This document shows positions 24,925 through 33,913 of a stretch of 64,000 nt of DNA, one piece after another. Within the stretch, counting starts at the first letter, position 1. Every line of letters begins with the position of its first letter. The stretch spans positions 186,001 through 250,000 of the forward strand of contig NZ_CAMLJQ010000001.1 in NCBI RefSeq assembly GCF_946480305.1, written 5' to 3'. Source of the DNA: an uncultured Caldimonas sp. GTDB lineage: Bacteria; Pseudomonadota; Gammaproteobacteria; Burkholderiales; Burkholderiaceae. The notes beneath the pieces were generated by a model. It saw only the letters and a list, made by a program, of their open reading frames with translations, was not told where the DNA came from and ran no database searches. Made by a program: the position numbers and the translations under genes.

Positions 24925-25628
24925 CGCTTGTACGGCTCCTCTGCAGACAGGCCATGGTGTGCCAGCTCCATGGCCTGCGCCACGCGACCTTGTTCGATGT
25001 GCTGCTCGATCTCCCCACACACACGGGTGAGATCGGGCCGCCCGAAGGCGCCGGCACTGCCTTTGAGCGAGTGCGCGAGGGCGCGCGTTCGCGCCACGTC
25101 GCCCTGCGCGGCCGCGGCTCTCAGCGCGGCCAGATGATCCGGCAGACCGGCCAGGAACTGCGCCTGCAGGTCACTGATATCCGGCGCCACGCGGCTCAGC
25201 CGCTGCGTATGCAGCGAGTGGCGGCGCGCAGCGTCCATCATGGCGTCGATTTCCTGCGTGCGCACCGGCAGGTGGAGCAGGTCATCGAACAGGCGAAGTT
25301 CGTCACCACACCACGCGGGTGCTGTGTCGTCGTGCAATACGGCGATGCGGCAGCCCACTCCTGCCCGCCGTAGGATGTCCGCGGCGACAGCAGCCCCGAC
25401 GCCCGGTAGCGCGCTGTGCAGCACCACACCGTCGGGGCCGTCGGCGAGCGCTCGTTCGACCGCCGTTTCAGCGCACGAGGTGATGAACAGTCTCGCGGGG
25501 CGGGCCGCGAGTGCCGCGATCCAACGGCTCGTTGCATCGCCCTCGACAACCGCGAGCACGAACCGGGGCGGGCGGTCGGGGTACGGTGTCTCGCCCGCAG
25601 GAAGCGACAGGTTCTGGCGCGTGGACAT
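24921..25628 (-). CDS. Pseudo-receiver/Hpt phosphotransfer protein
   Basis: The C-terminal half (about residues 145-230) is an Hpt domain with phospho-acceptor His at AHSLKGSAGAFG (H186). The N-terminal half (about 22-125) has the layout of a receiver, but the position of the phosphoacceptor Asp reads VVLHSALPG, with His71 in its place, and the conserved Lys is not present. It is therefore probably a degenerate, non-phosphorylated receiver. The gene ends four bases into the single-domain receiver gene and is divergent from the hybrid kinase gene, so the set can form a complete His-Asp-His-Asp relay. Confidence 0.87.
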   Translation of the reverse strand: MSTRQNLSLPAGETPYPDRPPRFVLAVVEGDATSRWIAALAARPARLFITSCAETAVERALADGPDGVVLHSALPGVGAAVAADILRRAGVGCRIAVLHDDTAPAWCGDELRLFDDLLHLPVRTQEIDAMMDAARRHSLHTQRLSRVAPDISDLQAQFLAGLPDHLAALRAAAAQGDVARTRALAHSLKGSAGAFGRPDLTRVCGEIEQHIEQGRVAQAMELAHHGLSAEEPYKR

Positions 25629-25751
25629 GCGTGGGTATCGGCACCTGCCACCGAAACTTGACGGCCGCAGCGGTACGGCTCAAGTCCCGGGTTCCCTTGC
25701 CGATATGCGAAAGGGTGCCCTGCGCGATCGCGCGCGAGGGGTGCCGGCCGT

Positions 25752-25772
25752 GCCCTGGCCTGCTGCCAGGGC
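25752..25772. promoter_or_regulatory. Hairpin just upstream of the hybrid kinase start
   Basis: GCCCTGGC and GCCAGGGC form an eight-base perfect stem with a five-base loop, ending 11 bases before the ATG. No ribosome site is visible between the hairpin and the ATG, so it could affect initiation in the mRNA or serve as a dyad operator. Function is not known. Confidence 0.35.
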
Positions 25773-25783
25773 GACTGCATTTC

Positions 25784-28700
25784 ATGAACACCCTTCGCTT
25801 GTCTGCCATCGTCAAGACGCCACTCGCCGGCAACGCGCTGCTGGCCCTGCTGTACTTCGGGGCCGCACAGGCGGGCCTGTGGCTGGCGTTCTCGGGGAGC
25901 AATGCGTCGCCGGTGTGGCCAGCCTCCGGCCTGGCGTTTGCCGCGATGTACCGTTGGGGCCCCGCCATGGGTCCCGGGGTCTGGCTCGGCGCATTTGCGG
26001 CCAACCTGACGACCTTCACCATGTCAGGCCAGCTGCCGGCCGGCAGCATCTGGCCGGCGTCGGCACTGATCGCCGCCGGCAACCTGGCCGAGGCGTGGCT
26101 CGCTTCGGCCCTATGCCGCCGACATGCCCCCGAGCGGCTGTTCGGGACGACCCAGGGCGCTTACCTCTTTACGGCCGCCGCGTTGCTGGGAGCCGCCGCT
26201 TCGGCGAGTTGCGGGGCAGGGGCCTTGCTGGCGTTCGGTATCGTGGACGGTCCGCTCGGCTCGATCGTGCTGGCCACCTGGTGGCTCGGCGACGTGGTCG
26301 GCCTGCTCGTCGTCGCTCCGCTCCTGCTGATCGGGGCGCCTGGGCGGCACGGCGTTGTCTCCTGGGGGCGCATGCTCCCGACGGCCGCGCTGTTCACCGT
26401 CTCAGGGCTGCTGGTGTTCGGCGGCCTGCTGTCCGCGGGGCACGCCGACCGGCTGGCGTCGGTCCTGCTGCTGGTCGTGGTGGCGTGCAGCGCGGTGCGG
26501 CACGGCAGCACGGGGGCCGTGACAGCGACCTTCGGTGTCGCGCTCTGGGCAGTGGTCGCGACACTGCTGGGACTGGGCCCTTTTGCCAAGGCCACCGTCA
26601 ACGATTCGCTGATCTCGCTGGACGTGTTTCTTGCGCTGTGTGCCGTCACCGGCATGATGGTGGCCGCCTCCGTGCCGGGCCGCACACAGGCCGACCGGGG
26701 CGAGCGCGCCTGGCGCCTGCCCGTTGCGATGCTGCTCGCGGGGCTGGCCGGGACCATCGGCGCATGGCACCTCGTGGCCCGCAACACCGAGCGGGAGGCG
26801 GTGCAGAAACTGGATGTCCTCGCGAGCCTTCAGCGCGCTCGCATACTCGAGCGCCTGCGACTGTACGAGCAGGCATTGCGCGGCGCGCGGGGCCTGTTCG
26901 ATGCATCCAGCGAGGTCGACGGCTTCGAATGGCACCGCTACATCGAATCGCTCGACCTCGAAGACAGCTACCCCGGCGTGCAGGCCCTGGGCTTCGCCGA
27001 ACGGTTGACGCCGGTGGCATCGGCGGAGCGCACCCGCATCGTCTACACCGAGCCGCTGAATGACCGCAACCGCAGGGCACTCGGATTCGACATGGCGTCC
27101 GAACCGGTGCGTCGCCTCGCCATGGAGCTTGCTCGCGACAACGGGCGCACCGCGCTTTCCGGGCGTGTGACGCTGCGGCAGGAAGACGGACACGACATGC
27201 AGCACGGCGTGTTGATGTACCTGCCGGTGTACCGCAGTGGCATGCCGGTCTCGACGGAGCAGGAGCGCCGCGATGCGCTGCATGGCTGGGTCTACGGGGC
27301 CTTCCGGATGGGCGACCTCATGCATGCGATCCTCGGGCCGGGCGATCTGGACATGGTGAGGCTGACCCTCTACGACGGCGACGCAGTCGATGCCGACCGT
27401 GTGCTGTTCGACAGCGCCGCAGGGCGAAGCCGGAGCGCCTATGCGCACCAGCGAACCGCGACCCGCGAACTCGCGCTCGGGGAGCATCGCTGGCTGGCGG
27501 CATGGACGACGACCCCCCGGTTCGACGCCAGCGTGGACACCACCAAGGCGCAGACCGTCTTGGTGGCGGGTGCCCTGATCAGCTTGTTGCTGTTCACGAT
27601 GGTCCGGTCGCTGTCGAACATGCGGCAACAGGCGCTTGCCCTCGCCGAGCGCATGCGCGCGGCCCATGCCGAGGCGGAGGACCGCTTTCGCTCGCTGGCC
27701 GAGTCGGCCAACGCCGCGATGCTCGTGATCGACGACCGTGGCGTGGTGGAGTTCTGCAACGGCGCCAGCACCCGGTTGTTCGGCCGCCCTGCCCACGTGC
27801 TGCAGGGCGTGCGACTCGACGAACTGCTGGGCAGCAACGGGGCGCTCTCGGTGGCGCAGGACCAGCTCGCCATCGGTCATGCACCGCCGGCCTTCGAGGC
27901 CGTGGCAATGCGGCCCGACTCGGAGACGCCGGTCGAGATATCGCTGGGCAGCTGGATGCGCGACGGGCGGCGCTACTTCAGTGCCATCGTGCTCGACATT
28001 TCCGCGCGCCGACGTGCCGAACTGCAGGTTCGTCGTTCGAGGGCGGACCTGCGCGCCATCCTGGACAACATGCCGGCGATGGTCGGATCGTGGGATGCCG
28101 AGCAGTGCAACCGCTTCTGCAACAAGGAGTACTACGACTGGTTCGGCACCGATCCCGAGCACGCGCAGGGCCACCCCATCCGGGAAGTGATCGGCGAACG
28201 CCTGTACCACGAGGAGCTGCTTCACATCGAGAAGGTGCTCAAGGGGGGGCACGTCAGCTTCGAGCGCCTGATCACCAACCCTGCCGGGCGCACGCGGCAC
28301 GTGCAGACGCACTACATTCCGGATCTGCGCGACGGGGTGGTGCAGGGCTTCTTCGTGCTCATGTTCGACATGACGCGGCACAAGGAAGTGGAGCAGGCCC
28401 TCGAGTACGGGCTGCGCCTGCATGACGTCATCTTCACGCACGCCGGCGTGGGCATCGCCTGCACACGGGAGCGGCGTTTCGAACGGGTGAGCCGGCGCTT
28501 CACCGAACTGCTGGGCTACGAGCAAGGCGAGCTGGACGGCGCTCCCGCCGCGAGCATCTTCACCGACGAGGCCTCGTACGCCGAGGTCGGCGCGCTCGCC
28601 CGCGAACTGATGCCGAGCGGCCAGACCCTGGATCACGAGCTGTTCCTCAAGCGCAAGGATGGCGCGACCTTGTGGTGCCGCTTGATGGGCCGGGCGGTGG

Positions 28701-30715
28701 AGCCCGGTGACGCAAGCCAGGGAACGATCTGGATCGTCGACGACTTCAGCGACCGCAAGCAGCGCGAAATGCTGCTGGAGACGGCGCGGGAGTCGGCGGA
28801 GAGTGCGGCGCGTCTCAAGGCGCAGTTCCTGGCCAACATGAGTCATGAGATCCGGACGCCGATGAACGCGATCATCGGCATGACGCGACTGACGCTCGAT
28901 TCGCCGCTCGACCCGATGCAGCGCGACAACCTGCAGAACGTGTACGACTCTGCCGCCTCGCTGCTGCGTCTGCTCAACGACATCCTCGACTTCTCGAAGA
29001 TGGAAGCCGGCAAGATGGAACTCGTCGAGGAGGAATTCGACCTGCGCGAGAGGTTGGCGGTGACGTTGCAGAGCTTTGCCCCTGCGGCCGCCGAGAAGGG
29101 GCTGGACCTCGTGCTCGACGTGACACCCGACGCGGCGGTGCTGTGGCGCGGCGACGGGGGACGACTGATGCAGGTGGTGACCAACCTGCTGAGCAATGCG
29201 GTGAAGTTCACCAGAGTAGGCCACGTTGCGTGCCGCGTCGAGATCGAACGCCGGCAGAACGAGGCGTGCGGATTGCTGTTCACGATTGCCGACACCGGTG
29301 TGGGCATTCCCTCGGAGCAATGCCAGCGTGTGTTCGACTCCTTCGTGCAGGCCGACAGCTCCATCACCCGCCAGTACGGCGGGACCGGGCTGGGGCTCGC
29401 CATCTGCGCCCAGATCGTGGGCTTGATGCAGGGGCGCATCTGGCTCGACAGCGAACCTGGTGTCGGCTCCACCTTCCACTTCACGGTCATGCTGCAGCCT
29501 TCCTCGAGTCCGCCCGAACTGCCCGCTGCACAGCGGGCCGCGCTGAAGGACCGGGCGGTGCTGCTGGCGATCGGCAACCACGCAAGCCGGGCGGCGACGG
29601 CCCGCCTGCTGCGCGCCTGGTCGATGCGCGTGGTCGAGTGCCAGGCGGCTGCAGCCCTGTTGTCCGCTGCAAGGCTCGGTGCGCACCACGGGGCGGCGTA
29701 CGCCGCAGCGATCGTGGATGCTCCCACCTGGGAGGCACTGCAACGCATTGATCCCTCGCAGTTCCCGGCCGGCCTCGAGGTGATCCGGTTGAATGGCCCC
29801 GGTGAGGGAAATGGCCTGCGGCAACCGCTGCGGCACGAGGAGCTGAGCAGCGCGCTGCTGCGTGCCGTGGGGGCGCGGCCTGCGAACGACGCGGACCTCG
29901 CCTTGCCCGGCCCGACGACGACGCCAGGCAAGCCGGCGGGCGCGCCGCTGCGCATCCTGGCTGCGGAAGATCACCCGGTGAACCAGAAACTGGTGGAACG
30001 CATCCTTTCCCTTCATGGCCACCACGTCACCGTGGTGGGCGACGGCAAGCAGGCGGTGGAGGCTGCTCGACACGCGCGCTTCGACGTGATCCTGATGGAC
30101 ATGCAGATGCCGGAGATGGACGGCATTGCCGCGACTCGGGCCATCCGGGAATTCGAGCAGGCCGAAGGGCGTCGCACACCCGTGATTGCGGTGACCGCGC
30201 ATGCCATGCATGGAGAACGCGAGCGGCTGCTGGCCGCGGGGCTGGACGACTACCTCTCCAAGCCGTTCGTGCCGGAGCACCTCTGTTCGGTCGTGGCGCG
30301 CTGGGCACCCGACGCTGCATGGGCCCCACCGGCCGCCGCCTCGACTGCGGCCGCGGCAGTACCAGGGGAGGCCGTCTGCGACCTGCACAAGGCACTCGAA
30401 GGCGCCCTCGGCGACGAGGCCCTGTTGCACGAAATGGTGGGCATGCTGTTGGCCGAGCTGCCCGGCTTGCTGGAAGACGTTCGCACCAGCCTGGAGGCCG
30501 GCGATCTGCAAAAGACCGCGCGGGCCGCTCACAGGCTCAGGGGTGCAGCGGGGAACTTCCACGCGCAGGCCACGATGGCGGCGGCACACGCACTTGAAGA
30601 GGCGTGCACGTCGGCGGACAGGGCTTCGACGTCCGCCTGCATGGGCCGCCTCGAGCGCGAGACGGCCCGGCTCGCACAGGTCTTCGGTCAATGGATCGCG
30701 AAGGAGCAGGCATGA
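25784..30715 (+). CDS. MASE1-CHASE-PAS hybrid sensor histidine kinase
   Basis: This 1,643-residue inner-membrane kinase has, in order, MASE1 (about 10-300, multiple membrane helices), a further membrane segment near 310-328, a periplasmic CHASE-like domain (about 330-560), a membrane helix near 590-610, three PAS domains (about 632-745, 755-870 and 882-1000), HisKA with FLANMSHEIRTPMN (H1021), HATPase with NLLSNAVKFT and YGGTGLGLAIC, a degenerate receiver (about 1255-1370), a full receiver with D1439 (LMDMQMPEMDG) and an Hpt domain with H1583 (AHRLRGAAGNFH). The ligand is unknown. Its stop overlaps the diguanylate cyclase start (ATGA). The frame is open upstream of 25784, but MASE1 begins at this ATG. 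Confidence 0.94.
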   Translation: MNTLRLSAIVKTPLAGNALLALLYFGAAQAGLWLAFSGSNASPVWPASGLAFAAMYRWGPAMGPGVWLGAFAANLTTFTMSGQLPAGSIWPASALIAAGNLAEAWLASALCRRHAPERLFGTTQGAYLFTAAALLGAAASASCGAGALLAFGIVDGPLGSIVLATWWLGDVVGLLVVAPLLLIGAPGRHGVVSWGRMLPTAALFTVSGLLVFGGLLSAGHADRLASVLLLVVVACSAVRHGSTGAVTATFGVALWAVVATLLGLGPFAKATVNDSLISLDVFLALCAVTGMMVAASVPGRTQADRGERAWRLPVAMLLAGLAGTIGAWHLVARNTEREAVQKLDVLASLQRARILERLRLYEQALRGARGLFDASSEVDGFEWHRYIESLDLEDSYPGVQALGFAERLTPVASAERTRIVYTEPLNDRNRRALGFDMASEPVRRLAMELARDNGRTALSGRVTLRQEDGHDMQHGVLMYLPVYRSGMPVSTEQERRDALHGWVYGAFRMGDLMHAILGPGDLDMVRLTLYDGDAVDADRVLFDSAAGRSRSAYAHQRTATRELALGEHRWLAAWTTTPRFDASVDTTKAQTVLVAGALISLLLFTMVRSLSNMRQQALALAERMRAAHAEAEDRFRSLAESANAAMLVIDDRGVVEFCNGASTRLFGRPAHVLQGVRLDELLGSNGALSVAQDQLAIGHAPPAFEAVAMRPDSETPVEISLGSWMRDGRRYFSAIVLDISARRRAELQVRRSRADLRAILDNMPAMVGSWDAEQCNRFCNKEYYDWFGTDPEHAQGHPIREVIGERLYHEELLHIEKVLKGGHVSFERLITNPAGRTRHVQTHYIPDLRDGVVQGFFVLMFDMTRHKEVEQALEYGLRLHDVIFTHAGVGIACTRERRFERVSRRFTELLGYEQGELDGAPAASIFTDEASYAEVGALARELMPSGQTLDHELFLKRKDGATLWCRLMGRAVEPGDASQGTIWIVDDFSDRKQREMLLETARESAESAARLKAQFLANMSHEIRTPMNAIIGMTRLTLDSPLDPMQRDNLQNVYDSAASLLRLLNDILDFSKMEAGKMELVEEEFDLRERLAVTLQSFAPAAAEKGLDLVLDVTPDAAVLWRGDGGRLMQVVTNLLSNAVKFTRVGHVACRVEIERRQNEACGLLFTIADTGVGIPSEQCQRVFDSFVQADSSITRQYGGTGLGLAICAQIVGLMQGRIWLDSEPGVGSTFHFTVMLQPSSSPPELPAAQRAALKDRAVLLAIGNHASRAATARLLRAWSMRVVECQAAAALLSAARLGAHHGAAYAAAIVDAPTWEALQRIDPSQFPAGLEVIRLNGPGEGNGLRQPLRHEELSSALLRAVGARPANDADLALPGPTTTPGKPAGAPLRILAAEDHPVNQKLVERILSLHGHHVTVVGDGKQAVEAARHARFDVILMDMQMPEMDGIAATRAIREFEQAEGRRTPVIAVTAHAMHGERERLLAAGLDDYLSKPFVPEHLCSVVARWAPDAAWAPPAAASTAAAAVPGEAVCDLHKALEGALGDEALLHEMVGMLLAELPGLLEDVRTSLEAGDLQKTARAAHRLRGAAGNFHAQATMAAAHALEEACTSADRASTSACMGRLERETARLAQVFGQWIAKEQA

Positions 30716-31614
30716 GAGTCCTGGTGGTCGATGACGAGCCGATTTCGCGCCTGCGGCTGACCCACGCGCTGGAACAGTGGGGTTACGAGGTCACCGCGGC
30801 GGCGAGCGGCGAAGCCGCATGGCAGGAAGTGGAGCAGGCCGAGTCCCCGCTGCTGCTCGTGCTCGACTGGATGATGCCCGGCATGGACGGCGTGGAGCTG
30901 TGCCGGCAATTGCGGGCAGATGACGGCAAGCGCTTTCACTACGTCATCGTGCTCACGTCACGGTCTTCCACCGAGGACATCGTCACGGCACTCGAAGCAG
31001 GGGCGGACGACTTCGTTGTCAAGCCTTACCACCCCGACGAAATGAAAGTTCGCGTACGGGCGGGCATGCGCATCCTGCAGTTGCAGCAGGAACTCCAGGT
31101 CAAGGCGAGCCACGACGTGGGCACCGGCCTGTTCAACCGCCGCATGACGCTCGAGTTGCTCGACCGGGAAGTGACGCGCCTGTCGCGGGGGGGATTCCCG
31201 TTCTCGGTGGTGATGCTGGACATCGACCACTTCAAGGCGGTGAACGACACGCACGGTCATGCAGTCGGCGACGACGTGCTGCGCCAGACCGCGGAAAGAA
31301 TGTCGACCGCCTTGCGTGGCGGCGACGTGCTGGGACGCCACGGCGGCGAGGAGTTCCTGATCATCCTGCCGCACTGCGAGCAGGCGGATGCGCTCGACGC
31401 CGTGCAACGGGTGATGGCGGCCGTGAGGGCGACGCCGATGGTCGTCGGCGCGCTGTCGATTCCCGTGACGCTCAGCGCAGGGCTCGCGACGGCGCGGCCG
31501 ACGGGGGCGATGCTTTCCGGAGACGCACTGATGCGGGCTGCGGACGATGCGCTCTACCGGGCAAAGCGTGCCGGGCGGGACCGTGTGGAGGTGGCCGATC
31601 CGGCACCCGGCTGA
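30712..31614 (+). CDS. Receiver-GGDEF diguanylate cyclase
   Basis: The 300-residue protein joins an N-terminal receiver (phosphoacceptor D52 in VLDWMMPGMDG, Lys in VVKPYHP) to a GGDEF domain that makes cyclic-di-GMP. The active-site motif is GGEEF (211-215), and RGGD at 202-205, five residues earlier, matches the inhibitory I-site RxxD. DIDHFKAVNDTHGHAVGD also fits an active cyclase. Its ATG lies in the last four bases of the hybrid kinase gene, with AAGGAG upstream, so phosphorylation by that relay is the likely trigger of cyclic-di-GMP synthesis. Confidence 0.94.
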   Translation: MRVLVVDDEPISRLRLTHALEQWGYEVTAAASGEAAWQEVEQAESPLLLVLDWMMPGMDGVELCRQLRADDGKRFHYVIVLTSRSSTEDIVTALEAGADDFVVKPYHPDEMKVRVRAGMRILQLQQELQVKASHDVGTGLFNRRMTLELLDREVTRLSRGGFPFSVVMLDIDHFKAVNDTHGHAVGDDVLRQTAERMSTALRGGDVLGRHGGEEFLIILPHCEQADALDAVQRVMAAVRATPMVVGALSIPVTLSAGLATARPTGAMLSGDALMRAADDALYRAKRAGRDRVEVADPAPG

Positions 31615-31689
31615 GCGCCTCCAAGCGACGCCCGGCCCTTGAGGCCTTGCGCGCCCCGAAGCCCCACCGGGCTCAACCGGCGCGCTCGA

Positions 31690-32037
31690 TCAATTGCGGT
31701 CGGCCCGGGCCGCGCGGTCGTCAGCAGCGCCCTGATCGGCCTGGCTGCCGGCGTCCATCGTTCCGCTCTGGGTGGTGGCGCCGCTCTGCGATGCAGTTCC
31801 GCTCTGGGTCGCCGTGCCGCTATCGGTCGCCGTTCCCGTCGTGCCGCTTTGCGTGCCGGCGCTGCCCGGCGTCATCGTGCCGGTCGTCCCGCCCGGTGTG
31901 GTGGTGGACGGGCCGCTGTTCTGCATCCCGCTGTTGCCTTGCGCCGAGCCCGGCGTGCCGCCGGATTGCGCGTATGCCACCCCAAGTGCCGCGGCCAGGG
32001 CGACGGCGGCGGCAACGGTCTTGCTCAATGACTTCAT
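31690..32037 (-). CDS. Secreted Ser/Thr/Gly-rich low-complexity protein (115 aa)
   Basis: A clear signal peptide (about 1-23, ending AYA) precedes about 90 residues of low-complexity sequence made mostly of G, T, S, Q and A in short repeats such as TGTATDSGTATQSG. No domain is recognised. AGGAG sits six bases before the ATG, which supports translation. It could be an exported surface or wall-associated protein, or an intrinsically disordered polypeptide. It is convergent with the cyclase gene. The repeat is encoded with varied codons, so it is not a simple nucleotide slippage tract. Confidence 0.65.
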   Translation of the reverse strand: MKSLSKTVAAAVALAAALGVAYAQSGGTPGSAQGNSGMQNSGPSTTTPGGTTGTMTPGSAGTQSGTTGTATDSGTATQSGTASQSGATTQSGTMDAGSQADQGAADDRAARADRN

Positions 32038-32179
32038 GGATCAGCTCCTAAGACGGATTGATGAAAGACGAGCCACCCCGGCAGGCGCCCGCGAGCGGGG
32101 TCGCCATGCCATCGGAGTCTCGGCTTTGCAGTGCGGCAACCGCCGTGCCCAGGCTGACCCGGGGCGTGTGTCGCCTGTG

Positions 32180-33433
32180 TCAGTCCGTTGCCGGCCGTGC
32201 GACAACCGGTGGCGTGAGGGCTGAATTGACCTGCAAATTGACCTGCAGGCGGCCCACCCACCACAGCATCACCAGGGTCACGGCCGTCGAGACCCATCCG
32301 TTGTGGGCATAGCCGACCACATGCCCCGCCGCATCGCGCGAGATCAGCGTGCCGCCGACCAGCGCCGCCACCCCCATGGCGGCCGACTGCACGCACCCGT
32401 TCAGGCTCATGAAGGTGCCCCGCAGTTGCGGTGCCGTGGCTGCGGTGATCAAGGCCATGGCAGGCACCATGCGTCCTGACACGAGCACGAAGAACAGCGT
32501 CGTGACGATGAGCACCACCCACAGCGGCACCGGCGGCAACGAGGTGACCACCAGCAGCGGCACGATGGAGCCGGCCGCTGCCAGCCTGAACGCCTGCACC
32601 TTGCCCCAACGGTCTGCCAGCGCGCCGATCGCTCGCGCGGTGAAGAGCGTCGCGACGCCGCCGGCGAGATAGATCATCGGCACGTCGGCGGTCGTCACGC
32701 CGACGTTGGCGGTCATGTAGATCGTGAGGTACGGGATGGTCACGAAGCCGGCCGACATGACCATCGCGCTCAGCCCGAACGCCCGCCAATGGTTGGGCTC
32801 GCGCAGCACGGCACCCAGTGCCTGCCAGCGTGAGCCGGCGCGGGCGTGCTGCAGGTGGGCATCGACACGTGGCAGCGTGCGCAGGCCCACGCCGGCGATG
32901 GCAAAGCTGACAAGCGCGATCGCGATGAAGGTGCCATGCCAGCCGAACGCCTGGGCCAGCCACAGCGAGGCCGGCACGCCCGCCACCGTGGCCAGCGAAA
33001 ACGAGGCCATCACCACGCCCATGGCGCGGCCGCGCCGCTCGAACGGAATCGCGTCGCCGACGATGGTCTGCACCAGGGTGCCGATCAGTCCGCCGAACAG
33101 GCCGGCTGCAATGCGTGCGGCCATCAGCACCGCATAGGTGTCGGCGAGCCCGCACGCCAACGTCGCGATGCCGAACGCCAGGTAGGCCCACAGCAGCAGG
33201 GTTTTGCGTTCGAAGCGGTCGATGAAACCGGTGGCGCCGAGGCCGGCAACGCCGGCGGCCAGCGTGTAGGCCGACACCAGCACGCCGAACTCGGTGTCGC
33301 TGATACCGAACAGGCGGGTGAACTGCGGGCCGAGCGGCATCATCACCATGAAGTCGACGATGTGCGTGAACTGGATGCCGGCCAGCGTGAGCAACAGCGT
33401 GCGTTCCCTGGCGGTGGAGGTGGAAGGGTTCAT
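32180..33433 (-). CDS. MFS transporter, DHA1-like efflux type
   Basis: This 417-residue inner-membrane protein has the 12-helix MFS layout. GFIDRFERKTLLLW and the following helices match the loop 2-3 signature, and GDAIPFERRGRAMGVVMASFSLATVAGVPA matches motif C-like sequence typical of drug/proton antiporters and sugar-efflux relatives. The substrate is not known. It has a candidate promoter with a 19-base spacer (33473-33503), discussed there. A C/T-rich leader without a ribosome site precedes the ATG. It is divergent from the thioredoxin gene. Confidence 0.87.
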   Translation of the reverse strand: MNPSTSTARERTLLLTLAGIQFTHIVDFMVMMPLGPQFTRLFGISDTEFGVLVSAYTLAAGVAGLGATGFIDRFERKTLLLWAYLAFGIATLACGLADTYAVLMAARIAAGLFGGLIGTLVQTIVGDAIPFERRGRAMGVVMASFSLATVAGVPASLWLAQAFGWHGTFIAIALVSFAIAGVGLRTLPRVDAHLQHARAGSRWQALGAVLREPNHWRAFGLSAMVMSAGFVTIPYLTIYMTANVGVTTADVPMIYLAGGVATLFTARAIGALADRWGKVQAFRLAAAGSIVPLLVVTSLPPVPLWVVLIVTTLFFVLVSGRMVPAMALITAATAPQLRGTFMSLNGCVQSAAMGVAALVGGTLISRDAAGHVVGYAHNGWVSTAVTLVMLWWVGRLQVNLQVNSALTPPVVARPATD

Positions 33434-33472
33434 GTTGATGGAAGGAGGAGAGGGTGCTGAAGAAGTCGTGCG

Positions 33473-33503
33473 AGGCTAGAAGCTGAAGTTAGGTTGAAGT
33501 CAA
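33473..33503 (-). promoter_or_regulatory. MerR/SoxR-like promoter for the MFS gene
   Basis: On the minus strand TTGACT (-35) and TAGCCT (-10) are 19 bases apart, the elongated spacing used by MerR-family activators. The spacer region CTTCAACCTAACTTCAGC matches 13 of 18 positions of the SoxR box CCTCAAGTTAACTTGAGG. It ends about 40 bases before the transporter start. No merR or soxR gene is in the window, so control by such a regulator is an inference. Confidence 0.4.
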
Positions 33504-33586
33504 GCATCCCGCAGGCAGGTGTTGCAGGGAGCGCAAATTGCTCGCCCGGCAAAATGAACCGGACACCGTGACGGAGAGAACTGACC

Positions 33587-33913
33587 ATGCCGATGACATC
33601 CGCATTTGAGCCGATCGAGCCCACCCGTGCAGAGATCGATGCGACGCGCGGCGCGCTCGTGCTCGAGTTCGGCGCGCCCTGGTGCGGGTACTGCCAGGCC
33701 GCGCAACCGCTGATCCAGCGGGCGTTCGAGTCGCACGAGCGCGTGAGCCACCTGAAGATCGAGGACGGTCGAGGCCGCCCGCTCGGGCGTTCGTACCGCG
33801 TCAAGCTGTGGCCGACGCTCGTGTTCCTGCGCGACGGTATCGAGGCCGCGCGCCTCGTGCGGCCTGCCGATGCGAAGGCGATCGAGCAGGCGCTGGCTCA
33901 GATCGACGCCTGA
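33587..33913 (+). CDS. Thioredoxin-like protein
   Basis: The 108-residue protein is a single thioredoxin fold with active site WCGYC (C33/C36) after LVLEFGAPW, and the cis-Pro loop LWPTLVFL. Gly-Tyr between the cysteines differs from the Gly-Pro of classical thioredoxin, so its redox potential or partner may differ. It lacks a signal peptide and acts in the cytoplasm. GGAG is ten bases before the ATG. The 3' end overlaps the convergent dehydratase gene by 16 bases. Confidence 0.88.
   Translation: MPMTSAFEPIEPTRAEIDATRGALVLEFGAPWCGYCQAAQPLIQRAFESHERVSHLKIEDGRGRPLGRSYRVKLWPTLVFLRDGIEAARLVRPADAKAIEQALAQIDA

Noticed and set aside
26402..30691. Long minus-strand open frame opposite the hybrid histidine kinase.
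   Set aside because: The plus strand encodes MASE1, PAS, HisKA, receiver and Hpt motifs; the opposite frame shows none and is a composition artefact.
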